NCBI GenBank assembly: GCA_023426545.1
Contig: JAFAAN010000034.1
Coordinates: 8,786-72,785, forward strand
Direction: 5' to 3'
DNA length: 64,000 nt
DNA from: Pseudomonadota bacterium
Lineage (GTDB): Bacteria; Myxococcota; Myxococcia; Myxococcales; Myxococcaceae
Below the pieces are notes generated by a model, which was given only the letters and a program-made list of their open reading frames with translations, was not told the origin of the DNA and made no database searches. Shown here piece after piece: positions 1-6,963 of the stretch; position 1 is the first letter of the stretch, and every line of letters starts with the position of its first letter. Both the position numbers and the translations under genes were made by a program.

Positions 1-43
1 TCTTCGCGCGCGGGTTCTGGGGTTGGAGGGACATGGCAGGCAT
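1..43 (-). CDS. pstB: PstB phosphate ABC transporter ATPase, N-terminal fragment (runs off left edge)
   Basis: Only the first 14 codons are inside the window, starting ATG at 43 (a second in-frame ATG is at 34); they read MPAMSLQPQNPRAK. The identity rests on position: the frame begins a few bases after the pstA stop, on the same strand, where pstB normally lies in pst operons. No Walker motif is visible because the gene is cut, so the call is an inference from synteny. Confidence 0.5.
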   Translation of the reverse strand, partial: MPAMSLQPQNPRAK

Positions 44-47
44 ACCG

Positions 48-959
48 TCAGTGGGCGCTGGCGGCCTTGCGGCGCGTGCGCGTCCGGATGATGACCGCGA
101 CGAGGTTGAGGGCGAAGGTGAGCGCCAGCAGCACCAGCACCGTCGCGTAGAGCGGGCCACTGGCCTCCGTCACGTTGGGAGACTGCGTGGCCATCACGTA
201 CGTATGGTAGCCCAGGTGCATGAACTGGGAGTCGAGCTGCGTGGGCAGGTCCGGCAGGAAGTAGGCCGCGCCGGTGAAGAGGATGGGGGCCACCTCGCCC
301 GCGCCCCGGGAGATGGCGAGCACCGCCCCGGTGAGGATGCCGGGCAGGGCGCCGGGCAGCACCACCCGCACCAGCGTCTGTGACTGGGTGGCGCCCAGGG
401 CCAGGCTGGCGGTCCGCTGGTCCAGGGGGACCGCGCGCAGCGCCTCCTCGGTGGACACGATGACGACGGGCAGCGTCAGCACCGCCAGCGTCAGGGCGGC
501 CCAGAGGATGCCGGGCTGGGCCCAGTGCATCTCCTCGTAGCCCAGCAGCCGGTCCAGGCCGCCGCCGACGAAGAGGATGAAGAAGCCGAGTCCGAACAGG
601 CCGAAGACGATGGACGGCACGCCCGCCAGGTTGACCACCGCCACGCGCACCCAGCGGGCGAAGCGCGAGCCTGGCGGCGCGTACTCGTGGAGGTAGACGG
701 CGGTGAGCACCCCCACCGGCATCACCGCCAGCGTCATCAGGAGCGTGAGCGCGGCGGTGCCGAAGATGGCGGGGAAGATGCCGCCGCCCATCATCCCGTC
801 GCTGGGGGGCTTGGTGAGGAAGGCCCAGGACACGTGCCGGGCGCCGTTCCTGGCGACATCCAGGAGGATGAGGGCCAGCATGCCCACGATGATGAAGGCC
901 GCGAGGGCCGTCAGCCCGGTGAGTGCCAGTCCGATTGCCCGGCGCGTGGTGTACTTCAC
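48..959 (-). CDS. pstA: Phosphate ABC transporter permease PstA
   Basis: Inner-membrane permease of the high-affinity PstSCAB phosphate importer; with PstC it forms the channel. The protein has about six hydrophobic segments and the ABC-permease EAA-type loop (SLALGATQSQTLVRVVLPGA) that contacts PstB. The GTG start at 959 overlaps the pstC stop in a GTGA junction, which implies translational coupling. A longer frame opening at 1001 would add 14 polar residues inside pstC and was not used. The length of 303 residues is normal for PstA. Confidence 0.93.
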   Translation of the reverse strand: MKYTTRRAIGLALTGLTALAAFIIVGMLALILLDVARNGARHVSWAFLTKPPSDGMMGGGIFPAIFGTAALTLLMTLAVMPVGVLTAVYLHEYAPPGSRFARWVRVAVVNLAGVPSIVFGLFGLGFFILFVGGGLDRLLGYEEMHWAQPGILWAALTLAVLTLPVVIVSTEEALRAVPLDQRTASLALGATQSQTLVRVVLPGALPGILTGAVLAISRGAGEVAPILFTGAAYFLPDLPTQLDSQFMHLGYHTYVMATQSPNVTEASGPLYATVLVLLALTFALNLVAVIIRTRTRRKAASAH

Positions 960-1954
960 GAGGCGCTCCCGGTCAGCCGCCGGAGGACCTTCTTCGTCCA
1001 CGCGGAGGCGACCATGTTGAGGACGAAGGTGAACAGGAACAGCTCCACGCCGATGAAGAAGAGCAGCGAGTAGTGCGTGCTGCCCACCACCACCTCGCCC
1101 ATCTCCGCCGCGATGGTGGCCGACATCGAGCGCGCCGAGTCACCGAGGTTCCAGGACACGAGGTCCGCGTTGCCCGACGCCATGAGGACGATCATCGTCT
1201 CGCCGATGGCGCGGCCGAAGCCCAGCACGCACGCGGCAAGGATGCCGGGGGCCGCCGCGGGCAGCACCACCTTCCATGCCGTCTCCCAGAGCGTGGCACC
1301 CAAAGCCAGCGACGCCTCGCGGTAGCTGCGGGGCACTGCGGTGAGCGCGTCCTCGGACACGGTGAAGATGACGGGGACGATGGCCAGCGCCAGCGCCAGG
1401 CCCGCCAGGGTGCCGTTGAGGGGCCGGTCCAGGTGGAAGAGGTCCTTCACCACCGGCGACAGCACCATCAGCGCGAAGAAGCCCAGCACCACGGAGGGGA
1501 TGCCGGCCAGCAGCTCGATGACGGGCTTGAGCAGCTCGCGCAGCCGCCGCGGGGCGAACTCCGCGACGAACAGCGCGCCGAAGACACCCAGCGGGACAGA
1601 CACCAGCATGGAGACGAAGGTGATCTTCAGCGTGCCCACGAACAGCGGAATCATGCTGACCTTGGGCGTGTCCGACACAGGCTGCCACCGGAAGGGGTAG
1701 CGGCCTTCCTGTGCCAGGAACATCTTGGAGAGGCTGGCCGCGTGACGGGCCTCCGCGTCCATGAAGAGCGCCAGGGCCTCCTTGGCCACGAACACGATGA
1801 TGAGGAGGAGCGCGGCGATGCCGGTGAACGCCATCAGCGTGATGAAGCCAGCAATGGCCTTCTCCCGCAGCTGACGCCGACGCGCGGCCGAAGACAGGCG
1901 CGGCGCGGCCACGGCTTGCGTGAGACCCTGCTCCATGGTCGCCTGTCTATCCAT
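956..1954 (-). CDS. pstC: Phosphate ABC transporter permease PstC
   Basis: Second permease of the Pst importer. About 332 residues: a short basic cytoplasmic N-terminus, a first membrane helix near residues 35-57, a periplasmic region, then the permease core with the EAA-type loop EASLALGATLWETAWKVVLP. The order pstS-pstC-pstA is the classical one. ATG at 1954 is used; an internal ATG six codons later (1936) is possible. The start codon directly abuts a set of TGTGAC repeats that look like a PHO box, so pstC may be boosted independently of pstS. Confidence 0.93.
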   Translation of the reverse strand: MDRQATMEQGLTQAVAAPRLSSAARRRQLREKAIAGFITLMAFTGIAALLLIIVFVAKEALALFMDAEARHAASLSKMFLAQEGRYPFRWQPVSDTPKVSMIPLFVGTLKITFVSMLVSVPLGVFGALFVAEFAPRRLRELLKPVIELLAGIPSVVLGFFALMVLSPVVKDLFHLDRPLNGTLAGLALALAIVPVIFTVSEDALTAVPRSYREASLALGATLWETAWKVVLPAAAPGILAACVLGFGRAIGETMIVLMASGNADLVSWNLGDSARSMSATIAAEMGEVVVGSTHYSLLFFIGVELFLFTFVLNMVASAWTKKVLRRLTGSAS

Positions 1955-1989
1955 TGTGACTCAGGGCCTCTTGTGACATTCGTGTGACG
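1955..1989 (-). promoter_or_regulatory. PHO-box-like direct repeats between pstS and pstC
   Basis: TGTGAC occurs three times on the plus strand at 1955-1960, 1972-1977 and 1983-1988. The last two are exactly 11 bases apart, the spacing of half-sites in a PHO box. On the coding strand they read GTCACA, close to the CTGTCA half-site known for PhoB. They lie in the short pstS-pstC gap. PhoB-type binding is inferred, not shown. Confidence 0.45.
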
Positions 1990-1997
1990 CCACGCGG

Positions 1998-2819
1998 CTA
2001 CTTCACGGGGAAGTAGCCGACCTGGGTGACGATGGCCTGGCCTTCGGGGGACAGCGCGAAGTCGATGAAGGCCTTGATGTCGCCCGTCGGCTCGGCGCGC
2101 AGGTAGAAGAAGAGGTCGCGCGCCAGCGGGTACTTGCCGCTCTTGATGTTGTCCGCGCTGGGGGCAATCTCCTCGCTGCCCTTCTTGACCTTCAGCTCCT
2201 TGACGCCCTCGGCGTAGGCGGCGCCGCCGTAGCCCAGGCTGTTCTTCTCCTTGGAGACGGCGTTCACCACCGCGGCGGTGCCGGGCAGCGTCTGGATGGC
2301 GGGCGCGAAGTCCTCGCCGGCGAGGACCATGTCCTTCACGAAGACGTAGGTGCCCGAGGAGTTCTCCCGGGAGTACGCGACGATGGGCGCGTCCGCGCCG
2401 CCCACCTGCTTCCAGTTGGAGACGTCACCCACGTAGATGCCGCGGAGCTGCTCGGTGGTGAGCGTGCCCACCGGGTTGCCCTGGTGGACGTAGAAGGTGA
2501 CGCCGTCCTTGGCCACCGCGCGATGAACCGGTGGCGCCTTGTAGCGCGCGCGCAGCTTGTCGGACTCGGCCTTCTTCATCTCCCGGCTGGACATGGCGAT
2601 GTCCGTGGTGCCGTTCTGCAGGGCCGCCAGGCCCACGCCGGAGCCGCCGCCGGTGACCTGGACCTTGATGGAGGGGTTCTTCTTCATGAACGCCTCGGCC
2701 CAGCGCTGGCCGAGGATGACCATGGTGTCAGAGCCCTTGATGGTGACGCTCCCCGCACGGGCGGCGGAGGGGAGGGCGACGAGGAGCACCGCGAGGAGGG
2801 GCTTGAGAAGCGATTTCAT
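1998..2819 (-). CDS. pstS: Periplasmic phosphate-binding protein PstS
   Basis: Captures phosphate in the periplasm and delivers it to PstCA. Residues 1-22 are a signal peptide (MKSLLKPLLAVLLVALPSAA, then RA|G). The mature protein opens with the PBP fold signature VTIKGSDTMV, and the phosphate-contacting segments SSRE and ENSSGTYVF follow. The ATG at 2819 has AGGAG about 9 bases upstream. The open frame continues to 3050 but that extension would overlap the upstream regulator gene and bury the signal peptide. Predicted 273 residues, a typical short PstS. Confidence 0.93.
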   Translation of the reverse strand: MKSLLKPLLAVLLVALPSAARAGSVTIKGSDTMVILGQRWAEAFMKKNPSIKVQVTGGGSGVGLAALQNGTTDIAMSSREMKKAESDKLRARYKAPPVHRAVAKDGVTFYVHQGNPVGTLTTEQLRGIYVGDVSNWKQVGGADAPIVAYSRENSSGTYVFVKDMVLAGEDFAPAIQTLPGTAAVVNAVSKEKNSLGYGGAAYAEGVKELKVKKGSEEIAPSADNIKSGKYPLARDLFFYLRAEPTGDIKAFIDFALSPEGQAIVTQVGYFPVK

Positions 2820-2930
2820 GGAGGGACTTCTCCTGGCTGCGTGGAGCCGACCGCAATCTGGGCGCGGTGTCCGGCTTGCGCGAAGGTGGTGCGCTTGTAC
2901 GTGACGCGGGTGTCCGTTTTGCGTCCGCCA

Positions 2931-2948
2931 CGTGACATCGCTGTCACG
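2931..2948. promoter_or_regulatory. Inverted repeat upstream of pstS, possible Pho regulator site
   Basis: CGTGACA-tcgc-TGTCACG is a perfect 7-base dyad about 110 bases upstream of the pstS start, at the 3' end of the upstream regulator gene. CTGTCAC inside it matches a PHO-box half-site. Further GTCACG and GGAC words follow towards pstS at roughly 11-base steps. It is a candidate operator for pst induction; alternatively it ends the regulator transcript. Confidence 0.35.
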
Positions 2949-2952
2949 ACAC

Positions 2953-3642
2953 TCAGTTGGTGGCCGGGTCCAACATCCGGTAGCCAACGCCCCGGACCGT
3001 CTCCAGCAGCGAGCGCGCCGGTCCCAGCTTGTCGCGCAGGCGCATGACATGGGTATCGATGGTGCGGGTCTCCAGGGTCGAGGACAGGCCCCAGACCTCC
3101 TCGAGGAGCTGCTCGCGCGTCTGCACCCTGCCCAGGCGGATGAGCAGGTGTTCGAGCAGCCGGAACTCCAGGGCGGTGAGGGACACCTCCCGGTCTTCCA
3201 CGAAGAAGCGGTGCGAGGCCACGTCCAGCCGCAGCGGCCCCAGCGACAGCGGCGCTGCGCTCCCGGCCGTGGACGCGCCCCGGCGGAGGATGGCCTTCAG
3301 GCGCAGCACCAGCTCCCGCACGCTGAAGGGCTTCACCACGTAGTCGTCCGCGCCCACCTCGAAGCCACGGATGCGGTCCGACTCCTCGCCCTTGGCGGTG
3401 AGCATGACGATGAGCACCCCCCGGGACGGAGGGTTGGCGCGTAGCTGCCGGCACACGTCGATGCCGGACATGTCCGGCAGCATCAGGTCCAGCAGGACGA
3501 GGTCGGGGTTGTGCGCGCGCGCGGCCACCAGCGCGTCTTCGCCGGTGTGCGCCACGTGGGTGGTGAAGCCTGAGCCCCGCAGGTTGAAGTCAATGAGCTC
3601 CGCGAGGTCGTGTTCGTCGTCGACGATGAGGACATGAGGCAT
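2953..3642 (-). CDS. PhoB/OmpR-family response regulator upstream of pst
   Basis: Two-domain regulator of 229 residues: receiver domain 1-120 with acidic pocket DDE (8-10), phospho-acceptor D52 in LVLLDLMLPD and the VKPF lysine; then a winged-helix DNA-binding domain that ends with the TIDTHVMRLRDKLG ... GVGYR signature of the OmpR/PhoB family. It is transcribed towards pstS, so it probably controls phosphate uptake. No kinase gene is in the same operon. The start is ATG at 3642; longer frames up to 3822 lack homology. It could be called phoB or phoP, but the paralogue cannot be fixed from sequence alone. Confidence 0.88.
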   Translation of the reverse strand: MPHVLIVDDEHDLAELIDFNLRGSGFTTHVAHTGEDALVAARAHNPDLVLLDLMLPDMSGIDVCRQLRANPPSRGVLIVMLTAKGEESDRIRGFEVGADDYVVKPFSVRELVLRLKAILRRGASTAGSAAPLSLGPLRLDVASHRFFVEDREVSLTALEFRLLEHLLIRLGRVQTREQLLEEVWGLSSTLETRTIDTHVMRLRDKLGPARSLLETVRGVGYRMLDPATN

Positions 3643-3791
3643 GGCGGGCCACCACTCTGCGCGTCGCCGGTTCCTCCCGTGTGACTCGTGTGCAACAACT
3701 TCGTCATTGCGGGAAGACGCCGGCCCCGGTGCGGGGAACCGTTTGCGCGTGAAGGTGCCGCCGGGCCGGAGTAGATCTTTTTCGTCCGTCC

Positions 3792-5444
3792 ATGACTCCC
3801 ACTCCTCCACCCCCGCCCACACCCCCGCTGCCCTCGCTGACCCCTACTCCCGGGGAGCTGGCCCACGCGCAGCGGCGCGGCGGGCGCTCCGCGCTCGTGG
3901 GGCTGGGGCTGGTGGGGCTGGTGGCGCTGACGAGCCCGGTGCTGGGCTACGTGGAGGACGTTCGCAACGCGCGCGAGGAGCTGCTGAGCCGGTTGCTGAA
4001 CCAGGCGCAGGTGCAGGCGGAGGCGCTGGGCGTCCACCTCGGGCTGCTGGAGGCGGAGCTCGCGCGCGTCGCGGGGCACCCCGCCCTGGTCCCCGAGGAC
4101 GGCATCTCCCCGGCGGAGCTGGCCCTGCTGGAGAGCGCCTTCTACCACTCGTCCCTCTTCTCGGAGGGGGTGGCGCTGCTGACGCCTACCGGCGAGCGCG
4201 TCTGGAGCGACCCGCCGGACATGCCGCTGGGGCGTTCGCCGCTGACGCTGCGGCCCTGGTTCCAGCGGATGGTGGGCGGCCGGCAGCCGGAGGTGGACCT
4301 GCTGGAGGGGGAGGGTGGGCCCATCGTCGTCGCCGTCCCCATGTTCCAGGAGGGCCGCCTCAAGGGCGTGCTGCTCGGCGAGGTCCGCGCGGGCGCACTG
4401 CCCACGCGGCCCACCGCGCAGACGACGCTGGTCCTCATGGACGACCTGGGGCAGCTGTTGATGCCGGTGGGGCTGAACCTGGGGCCGGGGGACACCACGG
4501 GGCCGCTGCGGGCGCTGGCGGACATGCCCGGACCGCTGACGTTGGATGGCAAGCACCTGATGGGGGCGGCCTCCTGGGTGGGGAAGAGCGATCTGCTGCT
4601 CGCCGTCCTAGAGGAGGAGACGGCCACGGCCGGGCTGCGCACACGCTTCCTGTGGCAGCTGGCGTTCCACGTCGCGCTGCTCAGCAGCACGCTCCTCATC
4701 TTCATCCTGTTGCTGCGGCACTCGTTCCGCTCCCTGCTCGCGGCCGAGGAGCGGCTGCGCCGCCAGGAGACGATGGCCGCGCTAGGGGCGGCCGCCTCGC
4801 TCATCGCCCACGAGGTGAAGAACGCCCTCAACGGCATCCAGGCCGCGCTGTCCGTGCTGCGGCACACCGCGGCCGGCAGCGAGCTGCCCGTGCGCGCCCT
4901 GCGCTCGCAGGTGGAGCGCCTGGGGCACCTGGCGCGCTCGCTGCTGTCTTTCGGCGCCCCCCGGGCCGCGCTGCGCCGCCGCTGTGAGCTGCACCTGCTG
5001 GTGCAGGACGCGCTCCAGGCGGTGACGTTGCTGCCGGAGTCCGAGGCGGTGGCGCTGACGACGTCCCTGGAAGAGTCGCTGTGGATCCAGGGGGACGCGG
5101 CGCTGCTGGTGTCCGCCATCGACAACCTCCTGCGCAACGCGGTGGAGGCGGGCGCGGTGGCGCGCGACACCGGGCTCCAGCCGGCGCCCTGGGTGGACGT
5201 GCGTCTGGCGCGGGACGACCACGAGGCGGTGCTCGTGGTGGAAGACAATGCGGGCGGCGTGGACCCTCGCCTGGAGCCGAGGCTGTGGGAGCCTTTCGCC
5301 ACCGGGCGGGCGAAGGGGGTGGGGCTGGGGCTGCCCATGGCGCGCGCCTCCGTGGAGGCGCATGGAGGGAGCTTGACCTACGTCCGCAGTCCGCTGGGCA
5401 GCCGCTTCACGCTGCGGCTGCCGCTGGAGGTGGCGAAGTCATGA
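3792..5444 (+). CDS. Membrane sensor histidine kinase (NtrB-like partner of the next gene)
   Basis: 550 residues. A proline-rich N-terminus precedes TM1 (about 37-57), a periplasmic sensor region of roughly 230 residues with no motif I recognise, and TM2 (about 290-313). Then comes a HisKA domain with H340 in LIAHEVKNALNG, and an HATPase domain with N-box LLRNAVEAG, VEDNAGGVD and a G2 box GVGLGLPMA. This kinase subclass (HExxN phosphobox) usually pairs with NtrC-type regulators. Its stop overlaps the regulator start (ATGA), so the two are translated together. Start ATG 3792 has no clear ribosome site. Confidence 0.9.
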   Translation: MTPTPPPPPTPPLPSLTPTPGELAHAQRRGGRSALVGLGLVGLVALTSPVLGYVEDVRNAREELLSRLLNQAQVQAEALGVHLGLLEAELARVAGHPALVPEDGISPAELALLESAFYHSSLFSEGVALLTPTGERVWSDPPDMPLGRSPLTLRPWFQRMVGGRQPEVDLLEGEGGPIVVAVPMFQEGRLKGVLLGEVRAGALPTRPTAQTTLVLMDDLGQLLMPVGLNLGPGDTTGPLRALADMPGPLTLDGKHLMGAASWVGKSDLLLAVLEEETATAGLRTRFLWQLAFHVALLSSTLLIFILLLRHSFRSLLAAEERLRRQETMAALGAAASLIAHEVKNALNGIQAALSVLRHTAAGSELPVRALRSQVERLGHLARSLLSFGAPRAALRRRCELHLLVQDALQAVTLLPESEAVALTTSLEESLWIQGDAALLVSAIDNLLRNAVEAGAVARDTGLQPAPWVDVRLARDDHEAVLVVEDNAGGVDPRLEPRLWEPFATGRAKGVGLGLPMARASVEAHGGSLTYVRSPLGSRFTLRLPLEVAKS

Positions 5445-6784
5445 AAACCCATCTGTTGCTGGTGGATGACGACCGGACCTTCGCCTCGTTGGCGGCCTCG
5501 GTGCTGCGCCACGAGGGCTTCCGCGTCACCCTGGCGTACTCGCTCCACGAGGCGCGCGGGGCCATGGCCCGTGAGGCGCCGGACCTGGTGGTGTTGGACC
5601 GGCGCCTGCCGGACGGCGACGGCATCGACTTCCTGCCCGAACTGCGCACCCAACTGCCGGGTACGCCCGTGCTGATGGTGACCGCGCACGGCGACATCGC
5701 CAGCGCGGTGGAGGCCATCCAGGCGGGAGCGCGCGACTACCTGTCCAAGCCGGTGGAACTGGATGACCTGGTGCTGCGTGCCCGCCGCGCCGCCGCGGAC
5801 TTCCGGCTCCAGGAGCGCCTGCGCCAGGCGGAGAGCGAGCTGGGCGGGCGGCGGCGCCTGTCGTGGCCCCACTCGCCGAAGATGCTCGCGGCGCTCCAGA
5901 TGTTGGAGCGCATCGCCAAGGCGCCCCGCAGCACGGTGCTGCTGCTGGGCGAGACGGGCGTGGGCAAGGAAGTGGTCGCGCGCCACCTGCATGCCCTGCA
6001 GGGCGGGCAGGGCGCGTTCGTCCACGTCAACTGCGCCGCGCTGCCCGCGACCATGGTGGAGAGCGAGCTTTTCGGGCACGAGCGCGGCGCCTTCACCGAC
6101 GCGCGCAACGCCCGCCGCGGCCTGGTGGAGGTGGCCGCCGGAGGCGTGCTCTTCCTGGACGAGGTGGGCGAGCTGCCGCTGGGGCTCCAGGCGAAGCTCC
6201 TCACCTTCCTGGACAAGGGGGCCTTCCGCCGGCTGGGAGGCACCGCCGAGCTGAGCAGCAGCGCGCGCGTGGTGACGGCCACCAACCGCGACCTGACACA
6301 GGAGGTGGCCCATGGCCGTTTCCGAGAGGACCTCTACTTCCGCCTGAGCGTCTTCAAGGTGGACATCCCACCGCTGCGCGAGCGTCGTGAGGACGTGCTG
6401 CCGCTGGCCCAGTCGCTGGTGGCGGAGCTGTGCGCGGAGCTGGGGCGCAGGCCGGTGGGCTTCTCCCAGGCCGCCCAGGACCGGCTGCAGCGCTATCCCT
6501 TCCCCGGCAACGTCCGCGAGCTGCGCAACGTCCTGGAGCGTGCCCTGGTGCTCGAGTCCGGCCCCGAGCTCGAGCTGCCCTCCCTGGAGCCCCAGGGCCG
6601 CAGCGGCCCGCCCGCGGCGGACCCGGAGGCCTTCGTCGTGGCCGGGCCACCCCGCACGCTCCAGGAAGTGGAGCGGCTCTATGTCCGCCACGTCCTCGCC
6701 CGCCTGGAGGGGCGGCGGATGGAGGCGGCCCGGGCGCTGGGGTTGTCCTATCCGACATTCCTCCGCCGGCTCGAGGAGGAGTAG
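5441..6784 (+). CDS. NtrC-family sigma54-dependent response regulator
   Basis: 447 residues in three domains: receiver (acceptor D53 in VVLDRRLPDGDG), AAA+ domain with Walker A GETGVGKE near residue 170 and Walker B FLDEVGE, and a Fis-type helix-turn-helix at the C-terminus (MEAARALGLSYPTFLRRL). Regulators of this class open sigma54 promoters from upstream sites. The sigma54-contact loop reads GAFTDA rather than GAFTGA (near residue 217), a known kind of variation but worth noting. The start at 5441 overlaps the kinase stop. The adjacent SulP-carbonic anhydrase operon, with a sigma54-like promoter, is the obvious target. Confidence 0.92.
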   Translation: MKTHLLLVDDDRTFASLAASVLRHEGFRVTLAYSLHEARGAMAREAPDLVVLDRRLPDGDGIDFLPELRTQLPGTPVLMVTAHGDIASAVEAIQAGARDYLSKPVELDDLVLRARRAAADFRLQERLRQAESELGGRRRLSWPHSPKMLAALQMLERIAKAPRSTVLLLGETGVGKEVVARHLHALQGGQGAFVHVNCAALPATMVESELFGHERGAFTDARNARRGLVEVAAGGVLFLDEVGELPLGLQAKLLTFLDKGAFRRLGGTAELSSSARVVTATNRDLTQEVAHGRFREDLYFRLSVFKVDIPPLRERREDVLPLAQSLVAELCAELGRRPVGFSQAAQDRLQRYPFPGNVRELRNVLERALVLESGPELELPSLEPQGRSGPPAADPEAFVVAGPPRTLQEVERLYVRHVLARLEGRRMEAARALGLSYPTFLRRLEEE

Positions 6785-6787
6785 GCG

Positions 6788-6804
6788 CTTCAAGATTCTT
6801 CAAG
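6788..6804. promoter_or_regulatory. Heptamer direct repeats, candidate activator sites (UAS)
   Basis: CTTCAAG occurs at 6788-6794 and 6798-6804, exactly 10 bases (one helical turn) apart, directly after the NtrC-type gene and about 85-100 bases upstream of the sigma54-like promoter. That is the usual location for an enhancer of an NtrC-family activator. Function is inferred from spacing and position. Confidence 0.35.
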
Positions 6805-6886
6805 TCCCCCCACCGCGAGTTAAAATCGCTTTCATATTCCCACCCGCAACCCGCTCGCGGTCCCTCTGGGGAAGACGAAAGAGGGG

Positions 6887-6902
6887 CGGCACGGGACTTG
6901 CC
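6887..6902 (+). promoter_or_regulatory. Sigma54 (-24/-12) promoter for the SulP-carbonic anhydrase operon
   Basis: CGGCAC-gggac-TTGCC matches the sigma54 consensus TGGCAC-N5-TTGCW at 9 of 11 positions and has the invariant GG (6888-6889) and GC (6900-6901) separated by exactly 10 bases. The predicted start of transcription is near 6913, about 50 bases before the SulP start codon. Its position right after an NtrC-family activator gene supports the call. Confidence 0.6.
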
Positions 6903-6908
6903 GAAGGG

Positions 6909-6959
6909 CCTCCACAGGTGAACCCGCGCGCGCCGCGTTCGCGGCGACTTCTGTGGAGG
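6909..6959 (+). promoter_or_regulatory. Nested inverted repeats overlapping the SulP ribosome-binding site
   Basis: CCTCCACAG (6909-6917) is the exact complement of CTGTGGAGG (6951-6959), which contains the Shine-Dalgarno GGAGG of the SulP gene. Between them CGCCGC-gttc-GCGGCG forms a second hairpin (6931-6946). A transcript beginning upstream of 6909 could hide its ribosome site. A transcript starting near 6913 from the sigma54-like promoter would lose part of the outer stem. Confidence 0.45.
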
Positions 6960-6963
6960 TGAG

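Noticed and set aside
923..1987. Long frames on the strand opposite pst, plsX, glyA, leuS and the other genes
   Set aside because: These are shadows typical of 70 % GC coding DNA: low-complexity Arg/Gly/His-rich translations without motifs, fully covered by real genes on the other strand.
2820..3050. N-terminal extension of the pstS frame
   Set aside because: It overlaps the regulator gene, has no homology and would hide the signal peptide and ribosome site at 2819.
6785..6886. Extra small gene in the gap after the NtrC-type regulator
   Set aside because: No frame with ribosome site and plausible composition; the region is better explained as regulatory DNA.
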